Notes: generated from the sequence alone by a model not told the origin. Counted from the stretch's first letter, positions 8,310 to 17,847 are shown. The stretch: DNA of 63,898 nucleotides from Melghiribacillus thermohalophilus (GCF_004342905.1 NZ_SMAN01000019.1:1-63898), one strand, 5' to 3'. Numbers and translations are program-made.

Positions 8310-9803
8310 TCATTTTTCCTCTATCACAAATTTTGCAAGTGTTCTTGCCATAACACCCGTTGGCCCCTTTGGACCCAGTTCATGGGGCTGATCGGAAACA
8401 GCAGTCCCCGCTATATCGAGATGAACCCAAGGGGTCTGTTCTGCGAATTCTCCGAGAAAGGCTCCTCCCATAATCGGATGGGCTTTTCTTCCCGGAGAGT
8501 TATTCAAATCAGCAATCTCGCTTTTGCGGACCTGATCCCGATACACATCGAAATAAGGGAGCTGCCAGATTGGTTCGCCGGTATACCTGGATGCCTCCTC
8601 GATTTTTTCATACAACTCTATATTATTGGTCATAGCACCCGTCACCCAGTCACCAAGGGCAACAACCACTCCGCCAGTGAGGGTTGCGACATCAATAATT
8701 CGTTCGGCGCGATGATGTCTGGCATATACAATCGCATCTGCCAGAGCTAACCTTCCTTCAGCATCCGTATTCCTCACTTCGATCGTCTTTCCGCTAAAGG
8801 ATGTGACTACATCGTCTGGTTTAAAAGCCGATCCGCTGATCATATTATCTGTTGCCGGAATTACCGCTACCACATTATTTCGTGGTTTTAATATCCCCAT
8901 TGTCTCCATGGCGCCAAGCACAGAAGCTGCGCCTCCCATATCCGTCTTCATTCCGACGATGCCGTCTTTTGTTTTTAATGAATAGCCGCCTGTATCAAAG
9001 GTGATCCCTTTTCCAACAAGTCCAATGACATCTTCCCATTTCTCTTTTCCCTGGTATTTTAACACGATCATTTTGGGCGGTTCCACCGAGCCCTGATTCA
9101 CGGCAAGTAGAGCGCCCATCCCAAGTCGTTCCATATCTTCTTTTTCTAAAATTTCAATATCAAATCCGTATTTTTCGGCTAACTTTCTGGAAAAGTTCGC
9201 AAGCTCTGTTGCATTCAACAAATTTCCAGGCATATGAACTAGCTGCCGGGCTGTATTTGCCCCTATGCCAAAAGCCTGTCCAACAGTTATAGCATTCTGG
9301 ATATCTCTTTCATCTTCGCTGACTAAAACCCGAATACGGTCGATTCGTTTTTTTGACTGCTCATTGCCAGTTTTGTAGTGAGGAAAGATATAGGTTGCCA
9401 TTTGTTTGGCTTCTGCGAGCACCTCGGCAGCCACTTTTTCCGATAAATGATCCGGTACAAAACTTTCCAGAACTATACTGACACTCTCCCGTTCATCTTC
9501 CTGAATTTTTTTAAAAACTGTTCCAAATACTTTGCGAAGAGTTTGTAAATCCAGCTGTTTTCTGTGTCCTAAACCAACGATATACAACCGTTTAGGGTTT
9601 ATTTGATTCAGAGTATGTATCACCGTTACCTTTTGAGCATCATCACGGATGTCACCTTCCTGTACGTAATGCTCAAGCATGTTGTCCATTTGTTCATTCA
9701 GTTTTGAATAAAAAGTTTGCTGCTTTCGGTTCCCTTTAAACATCCCGACAATCAGTGATTCATCAGGAATATCCCATTGACTCAGGGGTTGAATGGTAAA
9801 CAT
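8310..9803 (-). CDS. pepA: Leucyl aminopeptidase, M17 family
   Basis: The 497-residue protein has the two-domain M17 layout. The C-terminal catalytic domain has VGKGITFDTGGYSLK (metal-binding Lys and Asp) near residue 262, KTDMGGAAS near 286, and the signature NTDAEGRLALAD near 345, which carries the Asp and Glu metal ligands and catalytic Arg. It removes N-terminal residues from peptides in the cytoplasm. Start is ATG at 9803 after GGAGGTGGAAAT. It corresponds to yuiE in the B. subtilis yui cluster, and its position between bioY and yuiD is the same. All active-site motifs appear intact. Confidence 0.95.
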   Translation of the reverse strand: MFTIQPLSQWDIPDESLIVGMFKGNRKQQTFYSKLNEQMDNMLEHYVQEGDIRDDAQKVTVIHTLNQINPKRLYIVGLGHRKQLDLQTLRKVFGTVFKKIQEDERESVSIVLESFVPDHLSEKVAAEVLAEAKQMATYIFPHYKTGNEQSKKRIDRIRVLVSEDERDIQNAITVGQAFGIGANTARQLVHMPGNLLNATELANFSRKLAEKYGFDIEILEKEDMERLGMGALLAVNQGSVEPPKMIVLKYQGKEKWEDVIGLVGKGITFDTGGYSLKTKDGIVGMKTDMGGAASVLGAMETMGILKPRNNVVAVIPATDNMISGSAFKPDDVVTSFSGKTIEVRNTDAEGRLALADAIVYARHHRAERIIDVATLTGGVVVALGDWVTGAMTNNIELYEKIEEASRYTGEPIWQLPYFDVYRDQVRKSEIADLNNSPGRKAHPIMGGAFLGEFAEQTPWVHLDIAGTAVSDQPHELGPKGPTGVMARTLAKFVIEEK

Positions 9804-10030
9804 ATTTCCACCTCCAGATTATGTATATATTATATCGAATAATAGTATTTCGTTAAACGAATTTTTTGCACTTGCGAATAATTTTCCCAGTTGACATGTG
9901 CATGTTCATGTCTGAAAAAGAGTTATGATATAATAGGTTTATTCCACAGTGTTATCCTGTTATATAAAGGAATTTCAATCCCCTCTAAAACGGACGCTTC
10001 TCTGGAGAAACCTACATTGAAAAGGAAGGG

Positions 10031-10519
10031 ATGTTCTCATCAGTCATGGATATTTTCTCAAACTTCCCATTATGGATTGCTTTATTTGGCGTATTATTCG
10101 CTCAGCTCATTAAAGTTCCGATTCATTTTTTGGCCACAAAAGAATTTAAACCGGGCCTTGCATTCAGTACCGGGGGAATGCCAAGCAGTCATTCTTCTGC
10201 AGTCAGTGCATTGACGACTGCCATTGGGATTGAGAATGGACTGTCTTCCCCTGTCTTCGCCATTGCCTGTGTCTTTAGCATTATTGTGATGTATGACGCA
10301 TCAGGAGTCCGAAGGCATGCCGGAGAACAGGCAACGGTACTGAATCAGCTAGTAAAGGATTTTCAGCGATTTATGGTAGAAGCAAAGGATTGGAGCAAAA
10401 AAGAGGAGCTGGAGAAACGGGAAGAATTAAGGGAACTGCTCGGACATGAACCCATTGAAGTTTTTTTTGGTGCGGTCACAGGTGTGGGGCTGGCACTGTT
10501 CATTTATTATATAGGATAG
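10031..10519 (+). CDS. yuiD: Divergent PAP2 family membrane protein (YuiD)
   Basis: The 162-residue protein belongs to the DUF212/divergent PAP2 family. It contains STGGMPSSHSSAVSAL (phosphatase-like PSSH motif) near residue 48, and DASGVRRHAGEQA near 92, followed by a Glu/Lys-rich helix and ELLGHEPIEVFFGA at the end. Several hydrophobic segments suggest an integral membrane protein. Function is unknown; a lipid-phosphate role is suggested only by the PAP2-like motifs. ATG 10031 follows AAAGGAAGGG very closely; ATG 10046 (MDIFSNFPLW) is a possible alternative start by comparison with relatives. Confidence 0.88.
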   Translation: MFSSVMDIFSNFPLWIALFGVLFAQLIKVPIHFLATKEFKPGLAFSTGGMPSSHSSAVSALTTAIGIENGLSSPVFAIACVFSIIVMYDASGVRRHAGEQATVLNQLVKDFQRFMVEAKDWSKKEELEKREELRELLGHEPIEVFFGAVTGVGLALFIYYIG

Positions 10520-10567
10520 AATTTCGAACAGGCAACTGGAGAAGATTCTTTATGAAGACATAAAAAG

Positions 10568-10619
10568 AAGCTCATAACAGGTGATGTTCAGGAAATCCAT
10601 CAGCTGTTATGAGCTTTTT
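10568..10619. terminator. Bidirectional terminator between yuiD and yuiC
   Basis: A 13 bp stem (10568-10580 with 10604-10616) is bordered by an A run on the left and TTTTT on the right, fitting both convergent genes. Confidence 0.85.
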
Positions 10620-10661
10620 ATTTGGCCGGCTATTGGGAGTCATTTTAGAATAATAGGGTCT

Positions 10662-11351
10662 CTAGCTCTTTGTAATCTCTTCCCGATATGGCTGCAAGGC
10701 TTCAATGGCATTGAGCTGCCCCAGCTGTTCGTCGGTTAATGTACCGTTTCCTTTTTTAATAATATAAACTTCTACCTGTTTTTTGCCCCATTTTTCATAG
10801 ACATCCTGCACGGTTTCAAAATATAAATCAATCCGATTCCCCTTGATGGCAGCTCCCTTATCGGCCACGACACCATAGCCATAGCCGGGAATAAACATGA
10901 TTGTCCCTATTGGAAATTTAGTTAAATCGGCCGCAATTGTCGAGAATAAGTCCCGTCTTACTTTTACACCTGAATACGTTATCCCATATAAAGGATGGCC
11001 GGGACTTTTTCCGGTAGATTCGGGTCCTGCTGTATATCCGGTAGCTACAACGGTAGCCGTCTCATATTTTGAAAGTTTCATGACTTCTTCCAGGGGCAAA
11101 TCGGCAGCCACTTCCTGACTGGATACGTAGCGTTCTTTCGGTTTGGTATGTTGAATTTCTTTTTTCTTAACCGCAAACGTTCTTGTTGCATGCATGGATT
11201 GAGCAGACATATTTGTTTGAATAAACGCTCTGCTGTACAGACTATTTGTCAGCTCTTTGGCAGATACATTTGAAATAGATGTAAACGTTGTTAATAGTGC
11301 CGCTAATACTAGAGTAAACATCGATACAGATTGAATGATTTTTTTACCCAT
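10662..11351 (-). CDS. yuiC: Secreted 3D-domain protein (YuiC)
   Basis: From ATG 11351 (GAGAGGTGTTATCG upstream) the protein has 229 residues. An upstream in-frame ATG at 11375 lacks a good site. A signal peptide covers about residues 1-32 (KKIIQSV, hydrophobic core, ending VSA). The C-terminal 3D domain (about 105-205) has [18 protein letters not shown], and the aspartates in AADL, VADKG and RIDLYF that give the fold its name and form the lytic active site. B. subtilis YuiC is a stationary-phase muralytic enzyme related to resuscitation-promoting factors. It is followed upstream by yuiB as in B. subtilis. Confidence 0.88.
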   Translation of the reverse strand: MGKKIIQSVSMFTLVLAALLTTFTSISNVSAKELTNSLYSRAFIQTNMSAQSMHATRTFAVKKKEIQHTKPKERYVSSQEVAADLPLEEVMKLSKYETATVVATGYTAGPESTGKSPGHPLYGITYSGVKVRRDLFSTIAADLTKFPIGTIMFIPGYGYGVVADKGAAIKGNRIDLYFETVQDVYEKWGKKQVEVYIIKKGNGTLTDEQLGQLNAIEALQPYREEITKS

Positions 11352-11419
11352 CGATAACACCTCTCTCGGTGTCATCGTTTCCAGAATGGGATCATTTTAT
11401 ACATCTGATGAAAAACATT

Positions 11420-11737
11420 TTAAAACATCTGATATCCTCTAGCTCTTAACAGCCGAATCACAAATCCAGAGACAATGGTGCCTATAAAGCCAAATAGTAA
11501 AACAATAACATCTCCTGCATGTAAACGAAGCACATTGTCCCAGAGAGCATGAAAGGATGCTGCAGGCCTGGTGAAATATTGAGAAAAAGGAATTTTGTCG
11601 ACGATGATGATAATGACAAGCGGGTATATAAATGCCATAACCCATGTTTTTCGTAATAACATATTAAGCAAGAAAGCAATTCCAAAGAATAAAACGAAAA
11701 ATAATAACGACGCAATCACCAGCTGAAATATGTTCAA
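11420..11737 (-). CDS. yuiB: YuiB-like small membrane protein
   Basis: The 105-residue product has three hydrophobic segments (about 1-28, 33-50, 78-98) and little else. The LLRKTWVMAFIYPLVIIIIVDK stretch resembles YuiB of B. subtilis, and it lies between yuiC and the NADH dehydrogenase gene exactly as there. Function is unknown. Start is ATG at 11737 after GAGGAAGCAAATTG. Sixty-nine bases separate it from yuiC, so both may share a transcript. No yuiA-like gene is found upstream. Confidence 0.78.
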   Translation of the reverse strand: MNIFQLVIASLLFFVLFFGIAFLLNMLLRKTWVMAFIYPLVIIIIVDKIPFSQYFTRPAASFHALWDNVLRLHAGDVIVLLFGFIGTIVSGFVIRLLRARGYQMF

Positions 11738-11814
11738 TTTGCTTCCTCCTCAGTATTGAAACAAACCATTTAAGTCGCTTGAAAACCCAAACTCTATTTT
11801 ATAAATAAACGTAA

Positions 11815-11854
11815 AAAAAAGCAAAGGCAGTGGATTCACTGCCTTTGCTTTTTT
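11815..11854 (-). terminator. Terminator of the NADH dehydrogenase gene
   Basis: A 12 bp GC-rich stem (11821-11832 with 11837-11848, loop GATT) is extended by A/T runs on both sides. It starts 10 bases after the yumB stop. Confidence 0.9.
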
Positions 11855-11863
11855 CGACTTCAA

Positions 11864-13072
11864 TTAAAATTTCCCCTTCTTTAATACAAGTCCCAGTCCG
11901 CCCAATTTAAAGAGGTAGCGGTTATCAATTATTTTTTTCATGAAAACAGCTCTCCAGCCATACAGTTTTTTGCCGTTGAACACGACACCGATTGCATCAT
12001 CTTCCCCTAAAGAAGCGACGGTACCTTTAATGTCTGGCTCAAAGGATTCAAGTTCATGGCTTCCTCTGACGAGGGCCTTCAGGTTTGCAGCTGTCGTTTC
12101 AGCCATTTGAATGGCGATCTGAGCAGTTGGAGGGTATGGTCTCTCTGTTTCTTTATTAAAAACGAGAGCACAGTCTCCGATGATGAATACATCGTCATCA
12201 TTAGGTGCCCGCAAGTCATCCCGAACAGGGACTCTTCCCCGGTTGACTTCAAAACCGGATTTTTCCACAATAGAATTCCCTCGCACACCTGCAGCCCAGA
12301 TGACGTTTTTCGATTTTATTTCTTCCTGCTCACCATCTTTTTCTACAATGATTCCTTCTTCCGTACATTCCTTAATCATGGTGCCGAGTTTAAATTCCAC
12401 GCCTTTTGCTTCTAAACGGTTCATGGCATATTCAACTAATTCAGGGTCAAAACCTGCAAGCGCTGTTGGCCCGGCTTCCACATTGATCAGTCGTACTTGA
12501 TCACGGTCAATATCATATTCTCTACAAAGTTCCTCTACCCGATTGGCCAGTTCTCCAACAAACTCAATACCTGTAAATCCTGCCCCTCCTACCACTATGG
12601 TTAAGAGCTCAGGACGTTCTTCATTTTCATTATTATAGCGGGCAAAATTGTACTCAATATGATCACGAATTAAACGGGCGCTGTTGATGTTCGTAATCAT
12701 GAAGGCGTTCTCTTCAAGGCCTTTAATACCAAATGTTGCAGGTTCAAATCCAAGGGCAACCACTAAATAATCATATTCCAGCTCTCCATTTTCGAGCTGA
12801 ACTTTTTTTTCATCTGCTTTGATGGATACGACTGTATCCTGCACAAAATCCACTTTGTTAAAATCGACAACATCTTTAATGGGGATGCGGGTGCGATCAT
12901 GGTGAAGTGTTCCTGCTGAATTTTCATGGAGCCATGTGGTTTGATAATGATAGTCGTGTTTGTTAACCAGAGTGATATTGGCTTCATTTGTACCAAGCAT
13001 CTTCTGCAAATTGACCGTTGTCATCATTCCTCCATACCCGGCACCTAAAATGACGATTCTCGGCTTCTTCAT
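11864..13072 (-). CDS. yumB: Type II NADH dehydrogenase (NDH-2)
   Basis: From ATG 13072 (GGAAGTGATGAAG upstream) the protein has 402 residues; the open frame extends to 13117. It shows the FAD-binding VILGAGYGG at the N-terminus, the [15 protein letters not shown](P)H-binding motif near 165, and IGDCAL near 300 before the FAD site, plus the closing KGKF tail typical of membrane-associating NDH-2. It passes electrons from NADH to menaquinone without proton pumping. Its position beside yumC identifies it as the YumB locus member; the name ndh could equally apply. The upstream region has a sigma-A promoter and a Rex-like box. Confidence 0.9.
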   Translation of the reverse strand: MKKPRIVILGAGYGGMMTTVNLQKMLGTNEANITLVNKHDYHYQTTWLHENSAGTLHHDRTRIPIKDVVDFNKVDFVQDTVVSIKADEKKVQLENGELEYDYLVVALGFEPATFGIKGLEENAFMITNINSARLIRDHIEYNFARYNNENEERPELLTIVVGGAGFTGIEFVGELANRVEELCREYDIDRDQVRLINVEAGPTALAGFDPELVEYAMNRLEAKGVEFKLGTMIKECTEEGIIVEKDGEQEEIKSKNVIWAAGVRGNSIVEKSGFEVNRGRVPVRDDLRAPNDDDVFIIGDCALVFNKETERPYPPTAQIAIQMAETTAANLKALVRGSHELESFEPDIKGTVASLGEDDAIGVVFNGKKLYGWRAVFMKKIIDNRYLFKLGGLGLVLKKGKF

Positions 13073-13136
13073 CTTCATCACTTCCATCTGTAAATTTTTG
13101 TTGAAATCAAAAAGCAAGTGGCAGAAAATGAAATGT

Positions 13137-13154
13137 TTGTGACCTATTTCACGT
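13137..13154. promoter_or_regulatory. Rex-like operator
   Basis: TTGTGAC-CTAT-TTCACGT at 13137-13154 matches 11 of the 14 fixed positions of the Rex redox-repressor site TTGTGAA-N4-TTCACAA. It lies in the leader of the NADH dehydrogenase gene, about 76 bases downstream of the promoter -10 box, a plausible roadblock position. Confidence 0.55.
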
Positions 13155-13229
13155 ACTTGCCCATAAAAAAAGCCATTGTACTTATTTATTAAATTGTCAC
13201 AAAATCGTAAAAAACATTATCCACTGTCC

Positions 13230-13258
13230 ATCATAGAACTTTTTATTTATTTTTTCAA
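13230..13258 (-). promoter_or_regulatory. Sigma-A promoter of yumB
   Basis: On the minus strand TTGAAA (13253-13258), a 17-base spacer and TATGAT (13230-13235) form a good sigma-A promoter for the NADH dehydrogenase gene. Confidence 0.7.
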
Positions 13259-13389
13259 CCCTTTCAAGGTATTTCAAATCTTTCAGACTTTTCTTAATCT
13301 TTCAGGGCTGTCTTTCCTCAAAAAACATAATCCTTTAGAAATATGCTAAAATAATAGGGGATTTGAAAATCTGGATTGGGGGAATGTTT

Positions 13390-14382
13390 GTGACAAATCG
13401 TGTATATGATATTACAATCATTGGTGGAGGTCCAGTAGGATTATTTACAGCTTTTTATGGCGGTATGCGTCAGGCAAGTGTGAAAATTATTGAAAGCTTA
13501 CCCCATCTGGGCGGTCAACTTTCTGCCCTCTATCCTGAAAAATACATCTATGACGTTGCCGGTTTCCCGAAGGTGCGCGCCCAGGAACTGGTTGACCAAT
13601 TAATTGAGCAGGCAGGGCAGTTTGACCCTGAAATCGCCTTAAGCGAGTCCGTACAAACCATCGAGAAGCTGGATGACGGCACTTTTAAACTTACAACAGA
13701 TCAAAGAGAACATTTTTCAAAAACAATCATTATCACGGCCGGTAATGGAGCCTTTCAACCAAGGCGTCTCCGGGTAGAAAATGCTGATCAGTTTGAAGGG
13801 GTTAATCTTCATTACCACGTACAGGATCTAAATGCTTTTAAGGGCAAGAACGTCCTCATTGCCGGGGGCGGAGATTCGGCAGTAGACTGGGCGCTTATGC
13901 TTGAGCCGATTGCTGACAAGGTTACTCTGGTCCACCGTCGGGATCAATTCAGAGCTCACGAACACAGTGTCGAACAAGTAAAAGCTTCATCCGTACAGAT
14001 TAAGACTCCTTTTGTGCCAGTTGAATTAATCGGCGATGATCGGATTCGGCAGGTTGTTCTCCAGAAGGTCAAAGGAGACCAGACAGAGATGATTGATGTG
14101 GATGATGTCATTGTCAATTATGGATTTGTATCTTCCCTTGGTCCGATTAAAAACTGGGGACTGGAAATTGAAAAGAACAGTATTGTGGTCAACTCGAAAA
14201 TGGAGACCAGTATACCTGGAATATATGCTGCAGGTGACATCTGTACCTATCCAGGGAAGGTTAAACTCATTGCTTCAGGATTCGGTGAAGGGCCTACCGC
14301 GGTTAATAACGCAAAAGCATATATGGATCCGGATGCCAATGTTCAGCCCAAACATTCCACCAGCATGTTTTCACAGGATTAA
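13390..14382 (+). CDS. yumC: Ferredoxin/flavodoxin-NADP+ reductase (YumC)
   Basis: The 330-residue thioredoxin-reductase-like flavoprotein has FAD-binding [13 protein letters not shown] at the start, [17 protein letters not shown] near 47, a second [11 protein letters not shown] nucleotide motif (NADPH) near 160, and [14 protein letters not shown] near 277. It lacks the CxxC of thioredoxin reductase, as expected of this FNR class. It reduces ferredoxin or flavodoxin with NADPH. GTG at 13390 preceded by GGGGGAATGTTT is the best start; ATG 13384 and 13363 are in frame but lack spacing. It is divergent from the NADH dehydrogenase, as in B. subtilis. An extended -10 box (TGCTAAAAT, near 13343-13351) precedes it. 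Confidence 0.93.
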   Translation: MTNRVYDITIIGGGPVGLFTAFYGGMRQASVKIIESLPHLGGQLSALYPEKYIYDVAGFPKVRAQELVDQLIEQAGQFDPEIALSESVQTIEKLDDGTFKLTTDQREHFSKTIIITAGNGAFQPRRLRVENADQFEGVNLHYHVQDLNAFKGKNVLIAGGGDSAVDWALMLEPIADKVTLVHRRDQFRAHEHSVEQVKASSVQIKTPFVPVELIGDDRIRQVVLQKVKGDQTEMIDVDDVIVNYGFVSSLGPIKNWGLEIEKNSIVVNSKMETSIPGIYAAGDICTYPGKVKLIASGFGEGPTAVNNAKAYMDPDANVQPKHSTSMFSQD

Positions 14383-14416
14383 CCGTGGCCATCAGGGCCC
14401 ATTTTCAATGATCGTG

Positions 14417-14453
14417 AGCCGGTGTTCACCAATGTGAACCCGGCTTTTGTTTT
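14417..14453 (+). terminator. Terminator of yumC
   Basis: AGCCGG-T-GTTCAC (14417-14429) pairs with GTGAAC-CCGGCT (14434-14445) with one bulged base, followed by a T-rich stretch. Confidence 0.8.
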
Positions 14454-14506
14454 CCTCTCTGACATCCTCTAATAACAGGGATCAAAAACGTTACCCGATC
14501 ATTTCC

Positions 14507-15181
14507 CTATGAAGGATTCATTAATAATTCAGTTACTTTGTAAAGATCGTTTGCTTTTTCTATGGTTATATGGAGGGTAAATGAACCGTGTATGTCCGAT
14601 GAATTAGGCTGCTCAAGCAGGTATCGCTCCGGCTCTTCACTTGTTCTTTTTAGGGTAAAATCCTTTTCGGAATCAAATAAAGGAGGCATTCCCTGAGGGA
14701 GAAAATATACACTCTCTTCCCTTTCCTCATAATATTGGTCAACAAAACTTTCAGCCAATTCATCACCTGTCACTTCCTGTATGTAATTCAAAAGTTCTTT
14801 TATTGTTTTAAAATCCTTAACTCTATACTCCTCATCAACGGGTACAAATAATCGCTCTTGAAATGTGATGACCAATTGTCTTGCATCCTCTTCAGATAAC
14901 CCCTTCGTTTCCTGATCAGACTCCTCTTGAGGGGCACTATTATCCGATGAATTTGTTGTTGTGTTTTCCTTTTCATTCTCCTGATTTTCCTCATTGTTTT
15001 GTTGATCTTCTTGAGAAGATTGATGTTCATTTTCCGCCAGCGTTTCTTTCTGGCTCTCTGATGATACATCTCCCCCCTGGGACTGGCTGCCCCCCGTTTC
15101 ATCACTGTCAGAACACGCAGCAAAGAGCATAGCAATGAGGAAAAGGATCGTCGATAAAAACACATGTTTCTGTCCTGGCAT
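14507..15181 (-). CDS. Lipoprotein, acidic, unknown function
   Basis: From ATG 15181 (GGGGAGTTATGAG upstream) the product has 224 residues. The N-terminus is a lipoprotein signal ending in the lipobox LFAAC at about residues 19-23, so it is probably anchored on the outer face of the membrane. Residues 25-95 are low complexity, very rich in Ser, Glu, Gln and Asn (linker). The C-terminal 130 residues look folded, beginning KGLSEEDARQLVITFQ, and probably adopt an alpha/beta fold. I do not recognise the domain. It is monocistronic, between yumC and the ErpA-like gene. Confidence 0.75.
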   Translation of the reverse strand: MPGQKHVFLSTILFLIAMLFAACSDSDETGGSQSQGGDVSSESQKETLAENEHQSSQEDQQNNEENQENEKENTTTNSSDNSAPQEESDQETKGLSEEDARQLVITFQERLFVPVDEEYRVKDFKTIKELLNYIQEVTGDELAESFVDQYYEEREESVYFLPQGMPPLFDSEKDFTLKRTSEEPERYLLEQPNSSDIHGSFTLHITIEKANDLYKVTELLMNPS

Positions 15182-15387
15182 CTCATAACTCCCCTTTTCA
15201 GATTTAAACAACCGCTGTGTAATGATCCTTCATTTCATAAACTTCGATGTACATCAATATTATAATATTCTACCTAAATAATTGGTATCAGCCTTTTGGT
15301 TTTTGTCCGTTCGTGTGCATGTCCAGGTTGTTTTTTTAACAGCTGATCATCAGAGGTGTCTGATTTACCCGATTTAAGGACTTGCAA

Positions 15388-15422
15388 GAAAAAGTCCTTG
15401 CTATACAGGCAATAGCAAGGAC
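15388..15422 (-). terminator. Terminator of the ErpA-like gene
   Basis: An 11 bp perfect stem (15394-15404 with 15412-15422) is followed on the minus strand by TTTTTC. The stretch 15182-15387 contains no convincing gene. Confidence 0.85.
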
Positions 15423-15454
15423 ATGATAAAGAACTCCAGGATAAACAAAAAACA

Positions 15455-15811
15455 TTAACATTCTTCTGGAGTGCCTGTTTCCGCAGCAGTACGGAATGAG
15501 GAACCGCAGCCACAGGATACAATGGCATTCGGATTATCGATTGTAAATCCTCCGCCCATCATATTCTGTTTAAAATCAATAGTTGTTCCTTCAATAATTG
15601 GTATATCCTGCTTATTGACGACAACTGGAATTCCGTTGGATTCAAATGTCAGATCATTTTCTGTGATTTCATAGTCAAACCCCATCGCGTAAGACAATCC
15701 GCTGCATCCTCCGCCTTTAACCCCAAAACGAAGGTGCACCTTTTCCTGATCTTCATCTTTCATCATTTCTTTAATTTGCAAGCTTGCACTTTCTGTAATG
15801 GTTACAACCAT
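15455..15811 (-). CDS. erpA: Iron-sulfur cluster carrier, HesB/IscA (ErpA) family
   Basis: The 118-residue A-type carrier has the three conserved cysteines of the family: GGCSGLSY at about residue 35, and CGCGSSF at about residue 100. It transfers iron-sulfur clusters to apoproteins in the cytoplasm. In B. subtilis the equivalent gene yutM lies next to dapF, as here. Start is ATG at 15811 after GGAGGATGGGAGT. Beyond the CGCG motif it has a short tail ending PEEC with an extra cysteine. Nearby yuzD, yuzB and yutI suggest a small iron-sulfur and redox neighbourhood. Confidence 0.92.
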   Translation of the reverse strand: MVVTITESASLQIKEMMKDEDQEKVHLRFGVKGGGCSGLSYAMGFDYEITENDLTFESNGIPVVVNKQDIPIIEGTTIDFKQNMMGGGFTIDNPNAIVSCGCGSSFRTAAETGTPEEC

Positions 15812-15863
15812 ACTCCCATCCTCCTTTACTTTTGAGTATACAAAGAATCCCCATCATCTTCAA

Positions 15864-16733
15864 TTAGATAATACCGGTCTTGTTCCAGTAATAAGTTCCG
15901 ATTGCTGTCGTTTCAGCCGGTCCTCTCATCCTGACAGGCCCATCATGCTCCCAGGTAATCCATAAATCTCCGCCGGTTAAATGAACGCATACTTCCTGGC
16001 CCCTTTCGCTGAATCCATTCAACACAGCAGCAACGACCGCTGCACATGCACCGGATCCGCAGGCCTGAGTGACACCTGACCCTCGTTCCCAGACCCGGAA
16101 ATTCATTTCATTGGATTGTATGATTTCTGCAAAATCAACATTTACTCCTTCTGGAAAACGATGGTCGCCGGTGATTGCCGGACCTAATTCATATAAAGGG
16201 GCCTTTTCAATTTGATCCACAAAGAAGACGGCATGCGGATTTCCCATGGATACGGCAGTTAGTCTAAGTTCTGTTTCATCAACAAGGAAAGGCTCATTCA
16301 CGACCTTATCTGTTTCTGAACCTTTCATAGGAATATCCTTTCTATGGAGGAGGGGTTTTCCCATATCAATGGTTACGGAATGTACCTTCCCCTTTTTTTC
16401 CTGAACTTCCGCCTGAACGACACCTGCCCTTGTTTCAACAGAAAATGTAGTATCGGAAACAAGCTGATGTTCATAAACATATTTCGCAACGCACCGCAGA
16501 CCGTTGCCACAGGTTTTCCCTTCCGAACCATCTTTATTAAACATACGCATGCCAACAGGAGCCCGTTCTGAAGGAGTAATTAAGATTAAGCCGTCCGATC
16601 CGATTCCTGTATGAACATTGGATACATCTTTAGCCAGTTCAGGCAGAAGAGCTTCTTCTATCGGATAATCAAAAACATTGATATAAATATAGTTGTTTCC
16701 CAGTCCGTGCATTTTCGTGAAAGGGATTTCCAA
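15864..16733 (-). CDS. dapF: Diaminopimelate epimerase
   Basis: The 289-residue enzyme has both active-site cysteines, CGNGLRC (near 78) and ACGSGACAA (near 225), and [11 protein letters not shown] at the start. It converts LL- to meso-diaminopimelate for lysine and peptidoglycan synthesis. Start choice: TTG at 16733 has AGAGGTGAGG eight bases upstream; a GTG three codons earlier (16742) sits within that site and is less likely. The family normally begins a few residues before the KMHGLGN motif, which agrees. It is 52 bases upstream of the ErpA-like gene on the same strand. Confidence 0.93.
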   Translation of the reverse strand: MEIPFTKMHGLGNNYIYINVFDYPIEEALLPELAKDVSNVHTGIGSDGLILITPSERAPVGMRMFNKDGSEGKTCGNGLRCVAKYVYEHQLVSDTTFSVETRAGVVQAEVQEKKGKVHSVTIDMGKPLLHRKDIPMKGSETDKVVNEPFLVDETELRLTAVSMGNPHAVFFVDQIEKAPLYELGPAITGDHRFPEGVNVDFAEIIQSNEMNFRVWERGSGVTQACGSGACAAVVAAVLNGFSERGQEVCVHLTGGDLWITWEHDGPVRMRGPAETTAIGTYYWNKTGII

Positions 16734-16960
16734 TGACCTCACCTCTTAAAATGTCTCAAGTTTATTTTATATAAGATGCTTGATGTCCTACAAGTTTAAC
16801 ATTTAGATGTCAGCCAGTGAATCCATTTGTGTTGCAAATCGAAAAGAAAAGCACAGGTGATTCGCAAAAGCCCTGCTGACTGTTGGGGCCCACCGAGGGA
16901 GATGGGGGCCGGACAATACATCCCTGCAGTCAAAATTTGTAACTTTATTCTATTTTTTTT

Positions 16961-16985
16961 AAAAAAAGCGCCTGAAAATAGGCGC
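16961..16985 (-). terminator. Terminator of yuzD-yuzB
   Basis: GCGCCT (16968-16973) pairs with AGGCGC (16980-16985), followed on the minus strand by seven T. It begins six bases after the yuzB stop. Confidence 0.85.
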
Positions 16986-16990
16986 CTGGT

Positions 16991-17227
16991 TTAAAACATC
17001 GGGTTTTCTTCGAGGTGTTGATAAACATTTTGTACCAGCTGTTCCGGTGTTTCGGCTGTGACCACCTCCCCATTGACGATGGCAAATAACGTCTGAGCGC
17101 ACAATCCGCAATGGCTTGTGCATCCATATTCGATCACGTCAAGGTCGGGATCTTTCTCCAGTTCCTCCATCGCTTTTTGTGAACCGCTTGCCAGATTATT
17201 GACACAAAATTCAATAATGGGATTCAT
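16991..17227 (-). CDS. yuzB: YuzB family protein (DUF1450)
   Basis: The 78-residue protein starts at ATG 17227 after AAGGAGAGTGATCAT; an in-frame extension to 17269 has no ribosome binding site. It carries a cysteine near the start (IEFCVNN) and the cluster [10 protein letters not shown] at residues 35-44, reminiscent of thioredoxin-like ferredoxins with metal or redox cysteines. Length and sequence match YuzB of B. subtilis. Function is unknown. It lies 68 bases downstream of yuzD, another thioredoxin-fold protein, and probably shares its transcript. Confidence 0.88.
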   Translation of the reverse strand: MNPIIEFCVNNLASGSQKAMEELEKDPDLDVIEYGCTSHCGLCAQTLFAIVNGEVVTAETPEQLVQNVYQHLEENPMF

Positions 17228-17295
17228 ATGATCACTCTCCTTCGTTCCCTGCTGTGTATCCCATCTCACCGGAATGGAAGTTCCTCATCTGCTTT

Positions 17296-17622
17296 TTAAG
17301 CTACAGGTTCAAATCCTTTTTCTTCCAGAGCCCTGTAAATCGCCTTCAGTTTCGGATTGCCTTCACCGACAATTTCATCATCCACTAAAACAACTGGATA
17401 AAACAGATCTTCTTCAATCACCCTGCGGGCAAATTTCTGATGTTGATCATCTTCTGGAGGAGAAAAAATATCGATATATTGATACATTATGCCTTCTTCG
17501 CCAAATTTCCTGGAAATGGCTGCCTGAATCCATTCGAAAGTTTCTCTTGAACCTGGCAGGTTTACACAGCTTGCACAAATTTGTTCCGCACCATACACAG
17601 TAATCTGAACGGTTCTATCCAT
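17296..17622 (-). CDS. yuzD: YuzD family thioredoxin-like protein (DUF1462)
   Basis: The 108-residue protein has the VYGAEQICASCVNLP motif with a CASC redox pair at residues 16-19, then a DIFSPPEDDQ segment and YPVVLVDDEIVGEGNP, which corresponds to the cis-proline region of a thioredoxin fold. It matches YuzD. A disulfide or iron-sulfur related role is probable but unproven. Start is ATG at 17622 after GGAGGTTTTGATAG. It is divergent from yutI across a 225-base region that holds a Fur-like box. Confidence 0.88.
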   Translation of the reverse strand: MDRTVQITVYGAEQICASCVNLPGSRETFEWIQAAISRKFGEEGIMYQYIDIFSPPEDDQHQKFARRVIEEDLFYPVVLVDDEIVGEGNPKLKAIYRALEEKGFEPVA

Positions 17623-17667
17623 CTATCAAAACCTCCTAACGGTTACATTCCTTTCAGCCATTATTAT

Positions 17668-17710
17668 TTTACAAAAGATCAAAAAAAAGATAAAATGAAA
17701 ACGATTATCA
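17668..17710 (+). promoter_or_regulatory. yutI promoter with overlapping Fur-like box
   Basis: TTTACA (17668-17673), 17 bases and TAAAAT (17691-17696) form a promoter toward yutI. Starting on the last base of the -10 box, TGAAAAC-G-ATTATCA (17696-17710) matches 12 of 14 positions of the 7-1-7 Fur box TGATAAT-N-ATTATCA. Iron-dependent repression of the iron-sulfur scaffold is suggested. Confidence 0.55.
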
Positions 17711-17847
17711 GTATATATCATAGATGGAAAATTTGCCTTTCATGAACGGCAGTGTTTCCTGGAAATGGCTGAAAACCAATTTCATCAATAGATTTTTTCC
17801 GGCAAAGATTTTATAATAAAAATAAGTCAGAAAGGAGAAGATGCGCG

